DNA of 27,960 bases. It comes from Holosporales bacterium. GTDB taxonomy: Bacteria; Pseudomonadota; Alphaproteobacteria; BNTO01. Position numbers and translations under genes: made by a program. Under the pieces are notes generated by a model. That model saw only the letters and a program-made list of their open reading frames with translations, was not told where the DNA came from and searched no databases. Of this stretch, positions 14,976 to 23,976 are shown one piece after another; within the stretch, counting starts at the first letter, position 1; every line of letters begins with the position of its first letter. Location: NCBI GenBank assembly GCA_031273545.1, contig JAISRQ010000028.1, forward strand, positions 1 to 27,960, read 5' to 3'.

Positions 14976-17900
14976 ATGAATAAATCTTTGCTAAAGAATC
15001 GGAGATACAACTGGGTTGTTACCGGTATTAGTTTTACCGTAGGCATAAGTGGTCTGTTCTCTACTGATGGAGATACTTCACGTGCTGAACACGCAAATGC
15101 ACAGCTAAGTACCGCTCTTAACCCAGCACAAACGCCGGCAGAGCGACGGAAGGAATATTTCAAAAGAGCCCCTTCCATCTCAAACTTTAAAACGGTACAA
15201 GACGAACTACCAACATTGTCCTTGGAAGATTATGCCGTTAAAGAAAAGGAAGTTTCATCTTTGGAGTACAGTTTCGTGCAAGATGGGTGCTACGAGGCCC
15301 TCTGTTCGTTAATAAAACTTGGCGAAATATTTGGCTTTAAAAAATATATAGGAGCTCCGCAAACTATTTCTCACGAAAATGCATCAATAATATCCGTGGA
15401 TATTTCTTTCCCTAACTTAAGAAGAGTCGCTCTGAGCAGGCTCGCTGGTGTTTCACCAGAACCGATCAAGCTAGATCGTGGCAACGGCTTTTTGTCAAGG
15501 TTTTCATTTACTCTTGGCAACTTACAGTGGCTTTTAGGAGAGAGTTCACCACTGAAAGAGGCTTACGAACGAATTGAACAGCCCAAAGGGCCTGAGCGTG
15601 ACGAAATTAATTCCGGGTTAGCTCCTGAGATAATAGATTGGCTAACCGATTTGATTGTAAGACCGCATGACGGTGCCATTATCGACATGAGTAACATCTA
15701 TCATCAATACGCGAGCGACTTCAGATCATCTATTAAAAGATTGCTTGCAAATAAGACTGGGTTTCAACGTATTATGTCTTTAGTAACTGCAACCGTTCTC
15801 AATTCTAGTCAAAAAGAAAACGTCCATTTTGTAAAAGGTTTCACAGGAATTTCCCTTGGAGATGAAAATACGAATATTACGTACGAAGATCCGCGTATTT
15901 TCTCACGTCACCCATTCTATGACGCGCCCATTGATTTTGATCGATTAAACGCGAGAGCTTTCTTTATGGAATCAATAAGAATGGCTGCCTTCGATTTTGA
16001 ACGATTAACGAACCCCTCAGATCTTGACTGGACTGTTTTGCACGAACTAACGCATGCATATCACTACTCAATAGATTTTTGCCCGTTACCGGATTCCGAT
16101 GAACTGTGCAAACTAGGGACGTTTGTTAATTATTCAATAATGAATTCGCCGCAGATTGATTTTCGCAGTTTATTTTACCCAATGTTAAGGCCAGCATTGT
16201 CGAAAGATCCAATGTGGGATATAGCGTCTTCCTACGAGAAACAAAACTATATAACTTCTTGGAAATCAGGGTTTGGGTATTCTGTTAAGCGTTTCTCCTC
16301 ATTCAGGGAAGGTGAATCACTTTCTATGCATGATATCAATGACATGTGGAAAAATCCTCTAGAGATGCTCGCTATGCAAGGAATATTACCGTTATTAATT
16401 GATAATCAAGTATACGTAATAGAAGATCGACATAGTGAAAATATGTTTGTTAACAGGGCTGGATCCTTTGAAGAAAGCTTTAGATTTCACGACAATTCTA
16501 TACATTTAGAGAAATGGCGGACGAAGGTAGACTCAACTTACGGTAGAGAAAAGTACAAAGATCAGGGTGATTACGTTCTAGACTATAGATCTAGGCATGA
16601 TGAGACTTTTTCCGTTAGGCAAATTCAAATCCTACGAGAAAATCTACGAGGACACCTACGTAGGATAACAAATTCTGCGAGATTTAATTCGGATCCGTAC
16701 GATACGGTGCTGACAATTCCAGCGGATGTTACGAGTCTGGCTGATGCAAAGTTTCATTTATATCCATATTTAGAGCGAGTCAATTTTGCTCCAGGTTGTC
16801 AATTAAAAAAGATCGACACTTGCTCATTTTCGGTATGCAAATCATTGAGAGAAGTAATACTACCTGAAGGCATAGAGGAAATTGGTTGTTCTGCTTTTTA
16901 TGGATGCAAGTCACTGAGCAAAATAAAAATACCAGAGAGCGTCACAAAAATCGGAGATAGTGCCTTCTACGAATGCGAGCACCTGGGCGACGTAGACGGA
17001 GTATTGATTCCTGGGAGGGTTGTCAGAATTGACTACTCAGCGTTCTTTGGAAGTTTTGTTGGAAACATAAAAATACCAAATGCTGATATTATTACAATTG
17101 GTCGGTCCGCCTTTAGTAACTCAAAACTGCGCAAAATAGAAGCACCGGAAGGAAGTATCAAGAAAATTGGGGATCGCGCATTTTATGGATGTAATGAGTT
17201 GAACCGCCTAATTCTAGACAAGGGAGTCTCTAAAATTGGAAAATACGCTTTTGCTTGTTGCAGTGAGTTAGCGGAAGTGGAAATACCAAGAGGCGTAAAT
17301 ACAATTGAGAAGGGCGCATTTTCAGAATGCAATAAGCTGAGTAAAATAATTCTTCCTTATGGCGTCACTAAGCTTGGGGGAAAAGCCTTCGCCAACTGCA
17401 AAGAACTAATTGAAGTAACAATACCAGGAAGCGTCAGAACAATTGAGGATGGCGCATTTTATGGATGTAGTAAGTTGAGCAACCTAGTTCTAGGCAATGG
17501 TATCCAGGTAATCGGAAAAAACGCTTTTGCTGACTGCAAAGAATTAATGGAAGTAGAAATACCAAAAACCATCAAAGAAATTAGCTACTGTGCATTTTAC
17601 GGGTGTGATAAATTGAGCGGCCTATTTCTATGCGGTGACATCTCTAACATCGGAGCATACGCTTTTGCTTACTGCAGAGGATTAACGCGAGTAAGAATAC
17701 CAGGAAGCGTCAAACAAATTGGAGATTCTGCATTTGTTGGGTGTTATAATCTGATGCGTTTGGATCTAGGTGATGGTATTTATCGGATCGGCGAAAATGC
17801 TTTTTCCTATTGCTACGGGTTAACGCGAGTAGAAATACCAGGAAGCGTCAGGGAATTTGGCGATTGCGCATTTTATAACTGTAATAATTTGACTCACCTA

Positions 17901-18128
17901 GTTCTGCGCGATGGCATTGAAATAATAGAAGACTTGAATTTTACTTTTGCGGACTGTTTCTCATTGGAGGAAGTAGAGATCCCAGAAACTATTACTGAGA
18001 TTGATCCATCCGCCTTTCATGTACAATCAAAACGGAAGCAAAAACTAAAAATAAAAACGTCGTCCCGTGTTGCTGCAAAAATTAGTCAAGAAACACTCGA
18101 TAGATGGTACGCGGAAATTGCCCGGTAG
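14976..18128 (+). CDS. Secreted HExxH metallopeptidase-like / BspA-type LRR protein, 1050 aa, paralogue 1
   Basis: The N-terminus (MNKSLLKNRRYNWVVTGISF...GLFS) looks like a signal peptide with a long basic region. Residues ~220-475 resemble an effector-type zincin (M91/NleD-like). The block IKRLLANKTGFQRIMSL precedes the zinc motif HELTH at 356-360, in VLHELTHAYH. Glu463 in NPLEMLAMQG is a plausible third ligand, by analogy and unproven. From ~578 to ~1015 runs an array of ~23-residue BspA-like repeats (LRR_5 type): consensus IP.SV..IG..AF..C..L. The last ~30 residues form a capping helix. Such LRRs bind proteins or carbohydrates, so a secreted protease with a targeting array is the natural reading (inference). 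Own promoter and GAGGA site; tandem with the next gene. Confidence 0.87.
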   Translation: MNKSLLKNRRYNWVVTGISFTVGISGLFSTDGDTSRAEHANAQLSTALNPAQTPAERRKEYFKRAPSISNFKTVQDELPTLSLEDYAVKEKEVSSLEYSFVQDGCYEALCSLIKLGEIFGFKKYIGAPQTISHENASIISVDISFPNLRRVALSRLAGVSPEPIKLDRGNGFLSRFSFTLGNLQWLLGESSPLKEAYERIEQPKGPERDEINSGLAPEIIDWLTDLIVRPHDGAIIDMSNIYHQYASDFRSSIKRLLANKTGFQRIMSLVTATVLNSSQKENVHFVKGFTGISLGDENTNITYEDPRIFSRHPFYDAPIDFDRLNARAFFMESIRMAAFDFERLTNPSDLDWTVLHELTHAYHYSIDFCPLPDSDELCKLGTFVNYSIMNSPQIDFRSLFYPMLRPALSKDPMWDIASSYEKQNYITSWKSGFGYSVKRFSSFREGESLSMHDINDMWKNPLEMLAMQGILPLLIDNQVYVIEDRHSENMFVNRAGSFEESFRFHDNSIHLEKWRTKVDSTYGREKYKDQGDYVLDYRSRHDETFSVRQIQILRENLRGHLRRITNSARFNSDPYDTVLTIPADVTSLADAKFHLYPYLERVNFAPGCQLKKIDTCSFSVCKSLREVILPEGIEEIGCSAFYGCKSLSKIKIPESVTKIGDSAFYECEHLGDVDGVLIPGRVVRIDYSAFFGSFVGNIKIPNADIITIGRSAFSNSKLRKIEAPEGSIKKIGDRAFYGCNELNRLILDKGVSKIGKYAFACCSELAEVEIPRGVNTIEKGAFSECNKLSKIILPYGVTKLGGKAFANCKELIEVTIPGSVRTIEDGAFYGCSKLSNLVLGNGIQVIGKNAFADCKELMEVEIPKTIKEISYCAFYGCDKLSGLFLCGDISNIGAYAFAYCRGLTRVRIPGSVKQIGDSAFVGCYNLMRLDLGDGIYRIGENAFSYCYGLTRVEIPGSVREFGDCAFYNCNNLTHLVLRDGIEIIEDLNFTFADCFSLEEVEIPETITEIDPSAFHVQSKRKQKLKIKTSSRVAAKISQETLDRWYAEIAR

Positions 18129-18137
18129 TACTCCTTC

Positions 18138-18165
18138 TCCCCCAAATAGTCTATTTTTGGGGGGA
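18138..18165 (+). terminator. Hairpin after the first LRR gene, possible terminator
   Basis: TCCCCCAAATAG pairs with CTATTTTTGGGGGGA, an imperfect stem of about 11 bp, 10 bp after the stop. No T-run follows it, so termination is plausible but not textbook. Smaller stems (GAGGAA/TTCCTC near 18184) come next. Confidence 0.45.
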
Positions 18166-18279
18166 CAGGCCCCTTTCGTTTATTGAGGAAACCTTCCTCG
18201 GGGATTCACTCCCTGAGGGGCAGGGTAAAGGTGTTAGTCCACCAATTTTTGCAACCTTTATTTGATCGTATTTATATAC

Positions 18280-18309
18280 TTGACCGAGGAATACAAGATC
18301 AACGACAAT
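18280..18309 (+). promoter_or_regulatory. Promoter of the second metallopeptidase-LRR gene
   Basis: TTGACC (18280-18285), 18-base spacer, GACAAT (18304-18309), in the same alignment register as the promoter at 14909. The ribosome site seen before the first gene (GAGGA) is not preserved here. Confidence 0.55.
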
Positions 18310-18345
18310 TAATACTGTAGATGGTGCTTATTATAACTGTAATAT

Positions 18346-21300
18346 ATGAATAAATCTTTATTAAGAAGTCGGGGGGACAACTGGGTTGTCACCGGTATTA
18401 GTTTTACTATAGGCATAAGTGGTCTGTTCTCGGCTGATAGAGATGTTTCACGTGCTGCAAGTGCACAGCGCAGTGACGCAGTGGCTGCTCTTGCTCCAGC
18501 ACAAACGCCAGCAGAGCAACGGAAGAAATATTTCAAAAGGGTTCCTTCCTTTTCAAATTTCAAAAGGGTATTGCATAAACGGCCAACGTTGTCGCTAGAA
18601 GATTATGCAGCGAAAGAAAAGGAAGTTTCATCTTGGGAACACAGCTCCGTTGCAAATGGGAGCAGCAAATACAGTTTCGTGGAAGATGGGTATTGCGAAG
18701 CCATCCGTTCGTTAATAAGACTTGGAGGGATATTTGGCTTTAAGAAATATGTAGGTGCCCCGCGAACTATTCATCAAGAGGACCTGATCAGTATTTCTCA
18801 AGAGGACTCAACTACTATTTCTCAGGGAAATCCTTTAATAATATCCGTCGACGTTTCTTTTCCTAACTTAAGAAGAGTAGCACTAAGCAGGCTTGTTGGT
18901 GTTTCAGATAAGCCGATAACTTTGGAATATGGCGATGGGCTTAGTGCAGCACATCCACTTACTCCTGGCAACTTACAGTGGCTTTTAGGAGAAAGTTCTC
19001 CACTGAAAAAGGCTTACGAACGAATTGAACACCCAAGCGGGTCTGATGAACGTGATGAAACGATTTCCGGTTTAGCAGCCGAGACAATAGATTGGCTAGC
19101 CAATTTGATTATAGGAACGGATGAAAGGGCCCTCTTTGACGTAAGTAAACTCAAAGACGAAAATAAGGACGAGTTCAAATCAGTGATCAAAAGATTGCTT
19201 GCAAATAAGACGGGGTTTCAACGCATTATGTCTTTAATAACTGCATACGTCCTAAATTCTAGTGAGGAAGAACGCATACATTTTGTAAAAGATTTCACAG
19301 GTATTTCCATTGAAGATGCAAGTGGTGCTTACTTTGAGGGATCAGTAAGATCGGTTTCTCTCGATTTTAAACGATTATCAGCTTCATCAGATCTTGACTG
19401 GACTATTTTGCACGAACTAACGCACGCATATCACTGTTCAATCGATTGTTGTTCGCCAATGAAATCGAAACAGGAATCAACACTAACAGCATTTGTTAAT
19501 TATTCGATAATGAATTCGCCGCAGGTTGACTTTTGTGGTTTATTCTACCCTATGTTAAAACCAACATTGCAAGAAGCTCCAGAATGGGATGGAATGTCCT
19601 CCTCCGAACGATCAGAATACATAATTTCTTGGCAATCAGGGTTTGGAGATTCTACCAGACATCTCTGCCACATTTTCCAGTTCGAGGGGGAAACAGCACT
19701 TAGCCTAGATGACATTAAGATGCTTTGGCAAAATCCCGATGAAATGCTTACCATGCAAGGGATATGTCCATTATTAATTGGTAATCAAGTATACATAATA
19801 GAGGATAGACAGAATGAAGATATTCTTGTTAATAGGGCCGGGTACCGTGAACAAGGTTTTAGATTTCATCTTTGTGGTAAATGTCTAGACGAGTTGCAGA
19901 AAGATACAAACTCAACTTATTGTAAATATGAAGATTGGAGTGATAATTACGTTCTAGACTATAGATCTAAAAGTGACGATGCTTTTTCGCTAAAACAAAT
20001 TCAAAACCTACAAGAAAACCTACAAGAAAACCTAAGTAGAATGGCCAATTGTGTGAGATTTAATGCGAAATTAAACGACAAAGTATTGACGATTCCAGCA
20101 GATGTCACGAGTCTGGCTGACGAAAAGTTTCATTTATACCCGTATTTAGAGCGAGTCGAATTTGCCCCAGGTTGTCGATTAAAAAAGATCAATGACTTCT
20201 CCTTTTCTAAGTGCAAATTACTGAAAGAAGTAGTATTACCCGAAGGTATCGAGGAGATTGGCTTTTCTGCTTTTCAAGAATGCAAATCACTGAGAAAAAT
20301 GGCATTCCCAGAAGGCATCAAGAAAATTGGCGATTTTGCTTTTAGAGAATGCGAATTATTGGAAAAGATAATAATACCAAATAGTGTCACAATAATCGGT
20401 ATGAACGCCTTCTGGGGATGCAAGCATCTAGGCGAAGTAGACAGTGAAGTATTGATACCTGGGAAGGTTGTCACCATTGGAAATTTTGCGTTCTTTGAAA
20501 GTTTCGTTGGAAGCGTGAGAATACCAAACGCCGATACTATTACAATCGGTGCCAACGCCTTTAGGAAATCAAAACTACGTCACATAGAAGCACCGAAGGG
20601 AAGTATCAAGGAAATTGGGTATGACGCATTTTCTGAATGTGAGTTGAGCAGCCTAGTCCTGCACGATGGCATTTCTAAAATTGGGGAAAACGCTTTCGCC
20701 AACTGTAAAGAATTAACGAGAGTGGAAATCCCAGGGAGCGTCAGAGAAATTGGTTCTGGCGCATTTGATGGATGTGAAAAGTTGAACAGCCTATTTCTAG
20801 GCGATGGCATCTTTAAAATCGGAGGAAACGCTTTTGCTGGTTGCAAAGAATTAACGCAAGTAGAAATACCAAAAAGCGTAAAAGAAATTGGTTTTGGTGC
20901 ATTTAATGAATGTGAGAACTTGAACAGCCTATTTCTAGGCGATGGCATCTTTATAATCGGAGGAAACGCTTTTGCTGGTTGCAAAGAATTAACGCAAGTA
21001 GAAATACCGAAAAGCGTAAAAGAAATTGGAGCTTGCGCATTTAATGGATGTAACAAGTTGAATAGCCTATTTCTAGGCGAGGGCATCTTTAAAATCGGAG
21101 GAAACGCTTTTGCCGGTTGCAAAGAATTAACGCGAGTAGAAATACCGAAAAGCGTAAAAGAAATTGGAGCTTGCGCATTTTTGGGATGTAATGGACTTAG
21201 CAGCCTCGTTCTACACGAGAACATTGAAAAGATCGGAAGTAGTGCTTTTGCCGGCTGCAAAGAATTAGAGCAAGTAGAAATACTCAAAGGTGTAAAAGAA

Positions 21301-21777
21301 ATTGGTTCTCGTGCATTTTATGGATGTGATAAGTTGAGCCGCTTATTTATAGGCGATGGCATCCTTAAAATCGGCGAACGTGCTTTTGCCGACTGCAATG
21401 GATTAGAACGAGTAGAAGTACCAGGATCCGTCAATACAATCGGTGCGTACGCATTTTCTCAATGTAATAATTTGAAAGAGTTAATCTTACACGAAGGCAT
21501 TGAAATAATCAACGAAAAAGCTTTTTCCTGCTGCGGATCATTAACCCATGTGAAAATACCAGAAGGCATTCAAACAATCGGCCGCTCGGCTTTTGCAAAC
21601 TGTTCATCACTACAGCAAATAGAGATACCAGAATCTATTCTCGAGATTGATCCATCCGCCTTTGCTATATCATCAGTACGGGAACAAAAACTAAAAATAA
21701 AAGTATCACCCGACATTGCCGCAGAAATTGCCCAAGACATCCTCGACGAATGGGGGGCGGAAATATTTACCCAGTAG
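18346..21777 (+). CDS. Secreted HExxH metallopeptidase-like / BspA-type LRR protein, 1143 aa, paralogue 2
   Basis: Paralogue of the preceding gene throughout. The same signal region (MNKSLLRSRGDNWVVTGISF) begins it. The zincin motif HELTH is again at 356-360, and the candidate third ligand is Glu466 in NPDEMLTMQG. Against paralogue 1 it has an insert near residue 145 with a partly repeated ISQEDS/ISQGNP segment, and it lacks a segment before the HELTH motif. LRRs run from ~580 to ~1105. The array is about four repeats longer than in paralogue 1, because a two-repeat unit has been copied at DNA level (20761-21174). The active-site triad residues are kept, so both copies may be active. The ribosome site is poor, so expression may be lower. 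Likely a secreted host-directed or surface factor (inference). Confidence 0.87.
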   Translation: MNKSLLRSRGDNWVVTGISFTIGISGLFSADRDVSRAASAQRSDAVAALAPAQTPAEQRKKYFKRVPSFSNFKRVLHKRPTLSLEDYAAKEKEVSSWEHSSVANGSSKYSFVEDGYCEAIRSLIRLGGIFGFKKYVGAPRTIHQEDLISISQEDSTTISQGNPLIISVDVSFPNLRRVALSRLVGVSDKPITLEYGDGLSAAHPLTPGNLQWLLGESSPLKKAYERIEHPSGSDERDETISGLAAETIDWLANLIIGTDERALFDVSKLKDENKDEFKSVIKRLLANKTGFQRIMSLITAYVLNSSEEERIHFVKDFTGISIEDASGAYFEGSVRSVSLDFKRLSASSDLDWTILHELTHAYHCSIDCCSPMKSKQESTLTAFVNYSIMNSPQVDFCGLFYPMLKPTLQEAPEWDGMSSSERSEYIISWQSGFGDSTRHLCHIFQFEGETALSLDDIKMLWQNPDEMLTMQGICPLLIGNQVYIIEDRQNEDILVNRAGYREQGFRFHLCGKCLDELQKDTNSTYCKYEDWSDNYVLDYRSKSDDAFSLKQIQNLQENLQENLSRMANCVRFNAKLNDKVLTIPADVTSLADEKFHLYPYLERVEFAPGCRLKKINDFSFSKCKLLKEVVLPEGIEEIGFSAFQECKSLRKMAFPEGIKKIGDFAFRECELLEKIIIPNSVTIIGMNAFWGCKHLGEVDSEVLIPGKVVTIGNFAFFESFVGSVRIPNADTITIGANAFRKSKLRHIEAPKGSIKEIGYDAFSECELSSLVLHDGISKIGENAFANCKELTRVEIPGSVREIGSGAFDGCEKLNSLFLGDGIFKIGGNAFAGCKELTQVEIPKSVKEIGFGAFNECENLNSLFLGDGIFIIGGNAFAGCKELTQVEIPKSVKEIGACAFNGCNKLNSLFLGEGIFKIGGNAFAGCKELTRVEIPKSVKEIGACAFLGCNGLSSLVLHENIEKIGSSAFAGCKELEQVEILKGVKEIGSRAFYGCDKLSRLFIGDGILKIGERAFADCNGLERVEVPGSVNTIGAYAFSQCNNLKELILHEGIEIINEKAFSCCGSLTHVKIPEGIQTIGRSAFANCSSLQQIEIPESILEIDPSAFAISSVREQKLKIKVSPDIAAEIAQDILDEWGAEIFTQ
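20761..21174 (+). repeat. Three direct 138-bp repeats inside the second LRR gene
   Basis: Units start at 20761, 20899 and 21037, with a diverged fourth at 21175. Each encodes 46 residues, i.e. two 23-residue LRRs (e.g. LNSLFLGDGIF.IGGNAFAGC then KELTQVEIPKSVKEIG). The near-identity in DNA points to recent unequal crossing-over. Confidence 0.85.
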
Positions 21778-21846
21778 TTTTTCCACTTTCCAAATGACTC
21801 TGTTCTTAGGGGGATGAGCCTCTTCCTACGGCAATCTTTTCCGCGG

Positions 21847-21966
21847 ATCCACCCCCTGAGCTAAAGAATCATGCGGGGGGCTATCCACCCCCTGAGCTAA
21901 AGAATCATGCGGGCGGGTTCTTACACTCCCTAAGGGCAGAGCGAAAGAACTATGCGGGCGGGTTCA
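21847..21966 (+). repeat. 36-44-bp tandem repeats between convergent genes
   Basis: ATCCACCCCCTGAGCTAAAG...ATGCGGG units begin at 21847 and 21883; a diverged third (ACACTCCCTAAGGGCAGAGC...ATGCGGGCGGGTTCA) starts at 21923 and runs into the stop codon of the minus-strand gene. CACCCCCTGAG / CTTAGGGGG-type complementarity with 21806-21813 could form structure and terminate transcripts from both sides. Confidence 0.6.
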
Positions 21967-23787
21967 CCCAACCACATCTGGCACAACTACATCCGGCATA
22001 GTCTGCCTCATATACTTAATGTAGTGGAGCTCTATGCCCTTCCACATCTTCGTCATCTGGCTAAGCCGCTCCCTATCTAATTTGCGCGAAGACACTTCCT
22101 CATAGTACGAAACAATTTTGGCAAAGAACGCGTCGTCAATCCTGCACGTGATGCGCGCCAAGTCTGCTTCGGGGATAGACACCCCAAAAAATGCAAAATC
22201 CAAAAATCCTACAATGTTGAAATCGTCATCCACAATTATATTCCCGATATTCAAGTCCCCATGGACTGCTAAAATTGGAAAATCGGTCTCAAATTGTTCT
22301 AATAAATCAATATCAGAGTAATCCGTATATGACGGGACCTCGTCCAGGACCTCCCGCAAAAACGTGGACAAGCGCCGCTGCAGTGGGGACGGCGTATTCA
22401 ACGCATGTATTTTTGCAAAAAATCCGGCGATTTGTCTCGCTAGCTCGTCAATTTGGTTTGACGTCAGCTCGTTCAATTTGAAAGATGACAACGCTCGTCC
22501 CGGGATCTCCACGTGCATAGAAAACGGACGAAATCCCTCGAAATAAATTTGAATATCCGCAACAGGAATATCCGTTACGCTCTTGACATAATGAGTTGCA
22601 GCCACATCCGTTTTCATAGCACGCGCGAAACACGCCCCACGAGGAAATCGCGCAATATATACGGGGGCCCCCGAAGATTGCGGACCAGAAGCCGAAGAAT
22701 CGTAAGCATTTGTTCCCTCAGAGAGTCCGTAATCTTTTGAGGCGTGGATATTAGCCTTGCTTCCGTTCACTACACGAAAAACGAAATTTGTCCACCCCGT
22801 TTGAATTTGCGTTAGTTCAACGCCGTCGTCGTAAATAAATTTTGGAAAATCGCACAGCAAACGCGACGTTATAATATTCGCAAACTTCTCTCTGTCATAC
22901 GATTCGTTAAAATACGTAAGCTTGTTAAAATACTCCGTTTTAGCACGTCTTAATTCTTCTTCATCTACTAATGGAATATCTTCTATCTTTTTATTTTGCT
23001 CTTCTGACAACAGCTTTATAAATCTTTCGTCACAACACGCTGCAGCCATTATAGGTTCACGTTTGTAAGCATTCCACAAAAGGAAAGTCGTCTTTCCATC
23101 GTCTGCTCCATCCCACATAGGCTTATACACGCTCATAGCCCTGGGAAACACGTCAAAGAAATAATCAGCCGATTCCTGAGTCACAATGCGCCCTTGCTCT
23201 TTTTGGCGCTTCGAGATGAAGCTGTCCGACAACGCCTTCGGAACAGCCATAACATTATACAGCAGGTGATATTTTTCAATTGCCAACTTGGAAAAATACG
23301 ATTCAAATTCTGGCTCTAGGAACGCTAACTCGAGCAAAATGTTGTATTTTTCTTCAATTAACTTTTCCAACAAGCGAAACAGCAGCAAAAGCGCGAAACC
23401 ATTAGTTTTCTCCCGTAACATTTCGCGTCCAAACTCTTCCCTTATTTCATTATATTTGGGGTGAAATTTCGCGCATTTCCCAACGGAAAGGTGGACAAAG
23501 CCGAATGCAATATTGTTTTTCACGGCTTCGTACAGTTGCGTAGTCTTGCCACTTCCAGATTGCCCAATTAATCGAACAATGTGCGGTTCTTTCGCCATAT
23601 TTGCCGGTAAAATATTTATTTCATTTACGAACGCCTTAAATGCCTTGTCTGTGATACGGTCAAAACTATGATCATATATGTTGAAGTTGCTGTCTTCCCA
23701 ACTTTCGGCGAATGTATCATATACAGACGCAATCGCAAGAGACCTAGCAAGTGTGACTGAATACAGATATGCCCGATGTGGATCCAT
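21964..23787 (-). CDS. Zeta-toxin-like P-loop kinase fused to an APH-like phosphotransferase
   Basis: Numbered from Met at 23787 (607 aa). The N-terminal part resembles zeta toxins: Walker A GQSGSGKTT at 75-83, HPKY near 109, ILLELAFLEPEF and a V.AVPKALSDSF.SKR segment. The Asp expected before HP in zeta toxins appears replaced, so UDP-sugar kinase activity is doubtful. The C-terminal part is an APH/choline-kinase-type fold: TGWTNFVFRV loop, VYIARFP strand, catalytic HGDLNIGN (H509, D511, N516) and metal-binding GFLDF (D530). A 27-residue insert (349-375) is encoded by a dispersed palindrome. ATG 23787 is preferred, with a weak GAG site and room for divergent promoters; the frame continues to TTG 23943 without a ribosome site. 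No antitoxin gene is adjacent. No signal peptide, so probably cytosolic. Substrate unknown. Confidence 0.82.
   Translation of the reverse strand: MDPHRAYLYSVTLARSLAIASVYDTFAESWEDSNFNIYDHSFDRITDKAFKAFVNEINILPANMAKEPHIVRLIGQSGSGKTTQLYEAVKNNIAFGFVHLSVGKCAKFHPKYNEIREEFGREMLREKTNGFALLLLFRLLEKLIEEKYNILLELAFLEPEFESYFSKLAIEKYHLLYNVMAVPKALSDSFISKRQKEQGRIVTQESADYFFDVFPRAMSVYKPMWDGADDGKTTFLLWNAYKREPIMAAACCDERFIKLLSEEQNKKIEDIPLVDEEELRRAKTEYFNKLTYFNESYDREKFANIITSRLLCDFPKFIYDDGVELTQIQTGWTNFVFRVVNGSKANIHASKDYGLSEGTNAYDSSASGPQSSGAPVYIARFPRGACFARAMKTDVAATHYVKSVTDIPVADIQIYFEGFRPFSMHVEIPGRALSSFKLNELTSNQIDELARQIAGFFAKIHALNTPSPLQRRLSTFLREVLDEVPSYTDYSDIDLLEQFETDFPILAVHGDLNIGNIIVDDDFNIVGFLDFAFFGVSIPEADLARITCRIDDAFFAKIVSYYEEVSSRKLDRERLSQMTKMWKGIELHYIKYMRQTMPDVVVPDVVG
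22663..22743 (+). repeat. Dispersed palindromic repeat inserted in-frame in a coding gene
   Basis: 81 bp, exactly 27 codons of the minus-strand kinase gene. It starts GGGGGCCCCCGAAGATTGCGG and ends GTCCGTAATCTTTTGAGGC on the plus strand. It shares a 19-base exact match with 2711-2786 and a 14-base one with 8381-8456. The encoded peptide is Ser/Gly-rich (KDYGLSEGTNAYDSSASG) and lies between two kinase N-lobe strands. Confidence 0.82.
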
Positions 23788-23909
23788 TATAAGCTCGTTA
23801 GATTGGTTAACTCTTCGTAATCCTACTACATCGCGTGTGCGTTGAACAGTTTTATCGTGCAACTGTGCCGAAATTAAACCAATAAGCTGGGGGCATACTG
23901 TGCAGGGCG

Positions 23910-23938
23910 TTGACTGTGATGCAGGGGGGTGGCACAAT
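23910..23938 (+). promoter_or_regulatory. Promoter of the first Sel1-like gene
   Basis: TTGACT (23910-23915), 17-base spacer, CACAAT (23933-23938), about 33 bases before the chosen ATG. It lies in the divergent spacer created if the kinase gene starts at 23787. Confidence 0.55.
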
Positions 23939-23976
23939 AACAATTAGAGAAGAGAGTGTACAAAGGAATGATGGGT

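Noticed and set aside
20580..21287. 235-codon minus-strand frame with a repeated pattern
   Set aside because: Antisense shadow of the 138-bp LRR repeats; its periodicity simply mirrors them.
21847..21966. Short CRISPR-like array
   Set aside because: Units are contiguous tandem repeats without unique spacers, and no cas gene is present.
23788..23943. Upstream extension of the kinase gene to TTG 23943
   Set aside because: No ribosome site, directly follows a stop, would remove the space for the divergent promoter, and the extra 52 residues match nothing recognisable; ATG 23787 is preferred though not proven.
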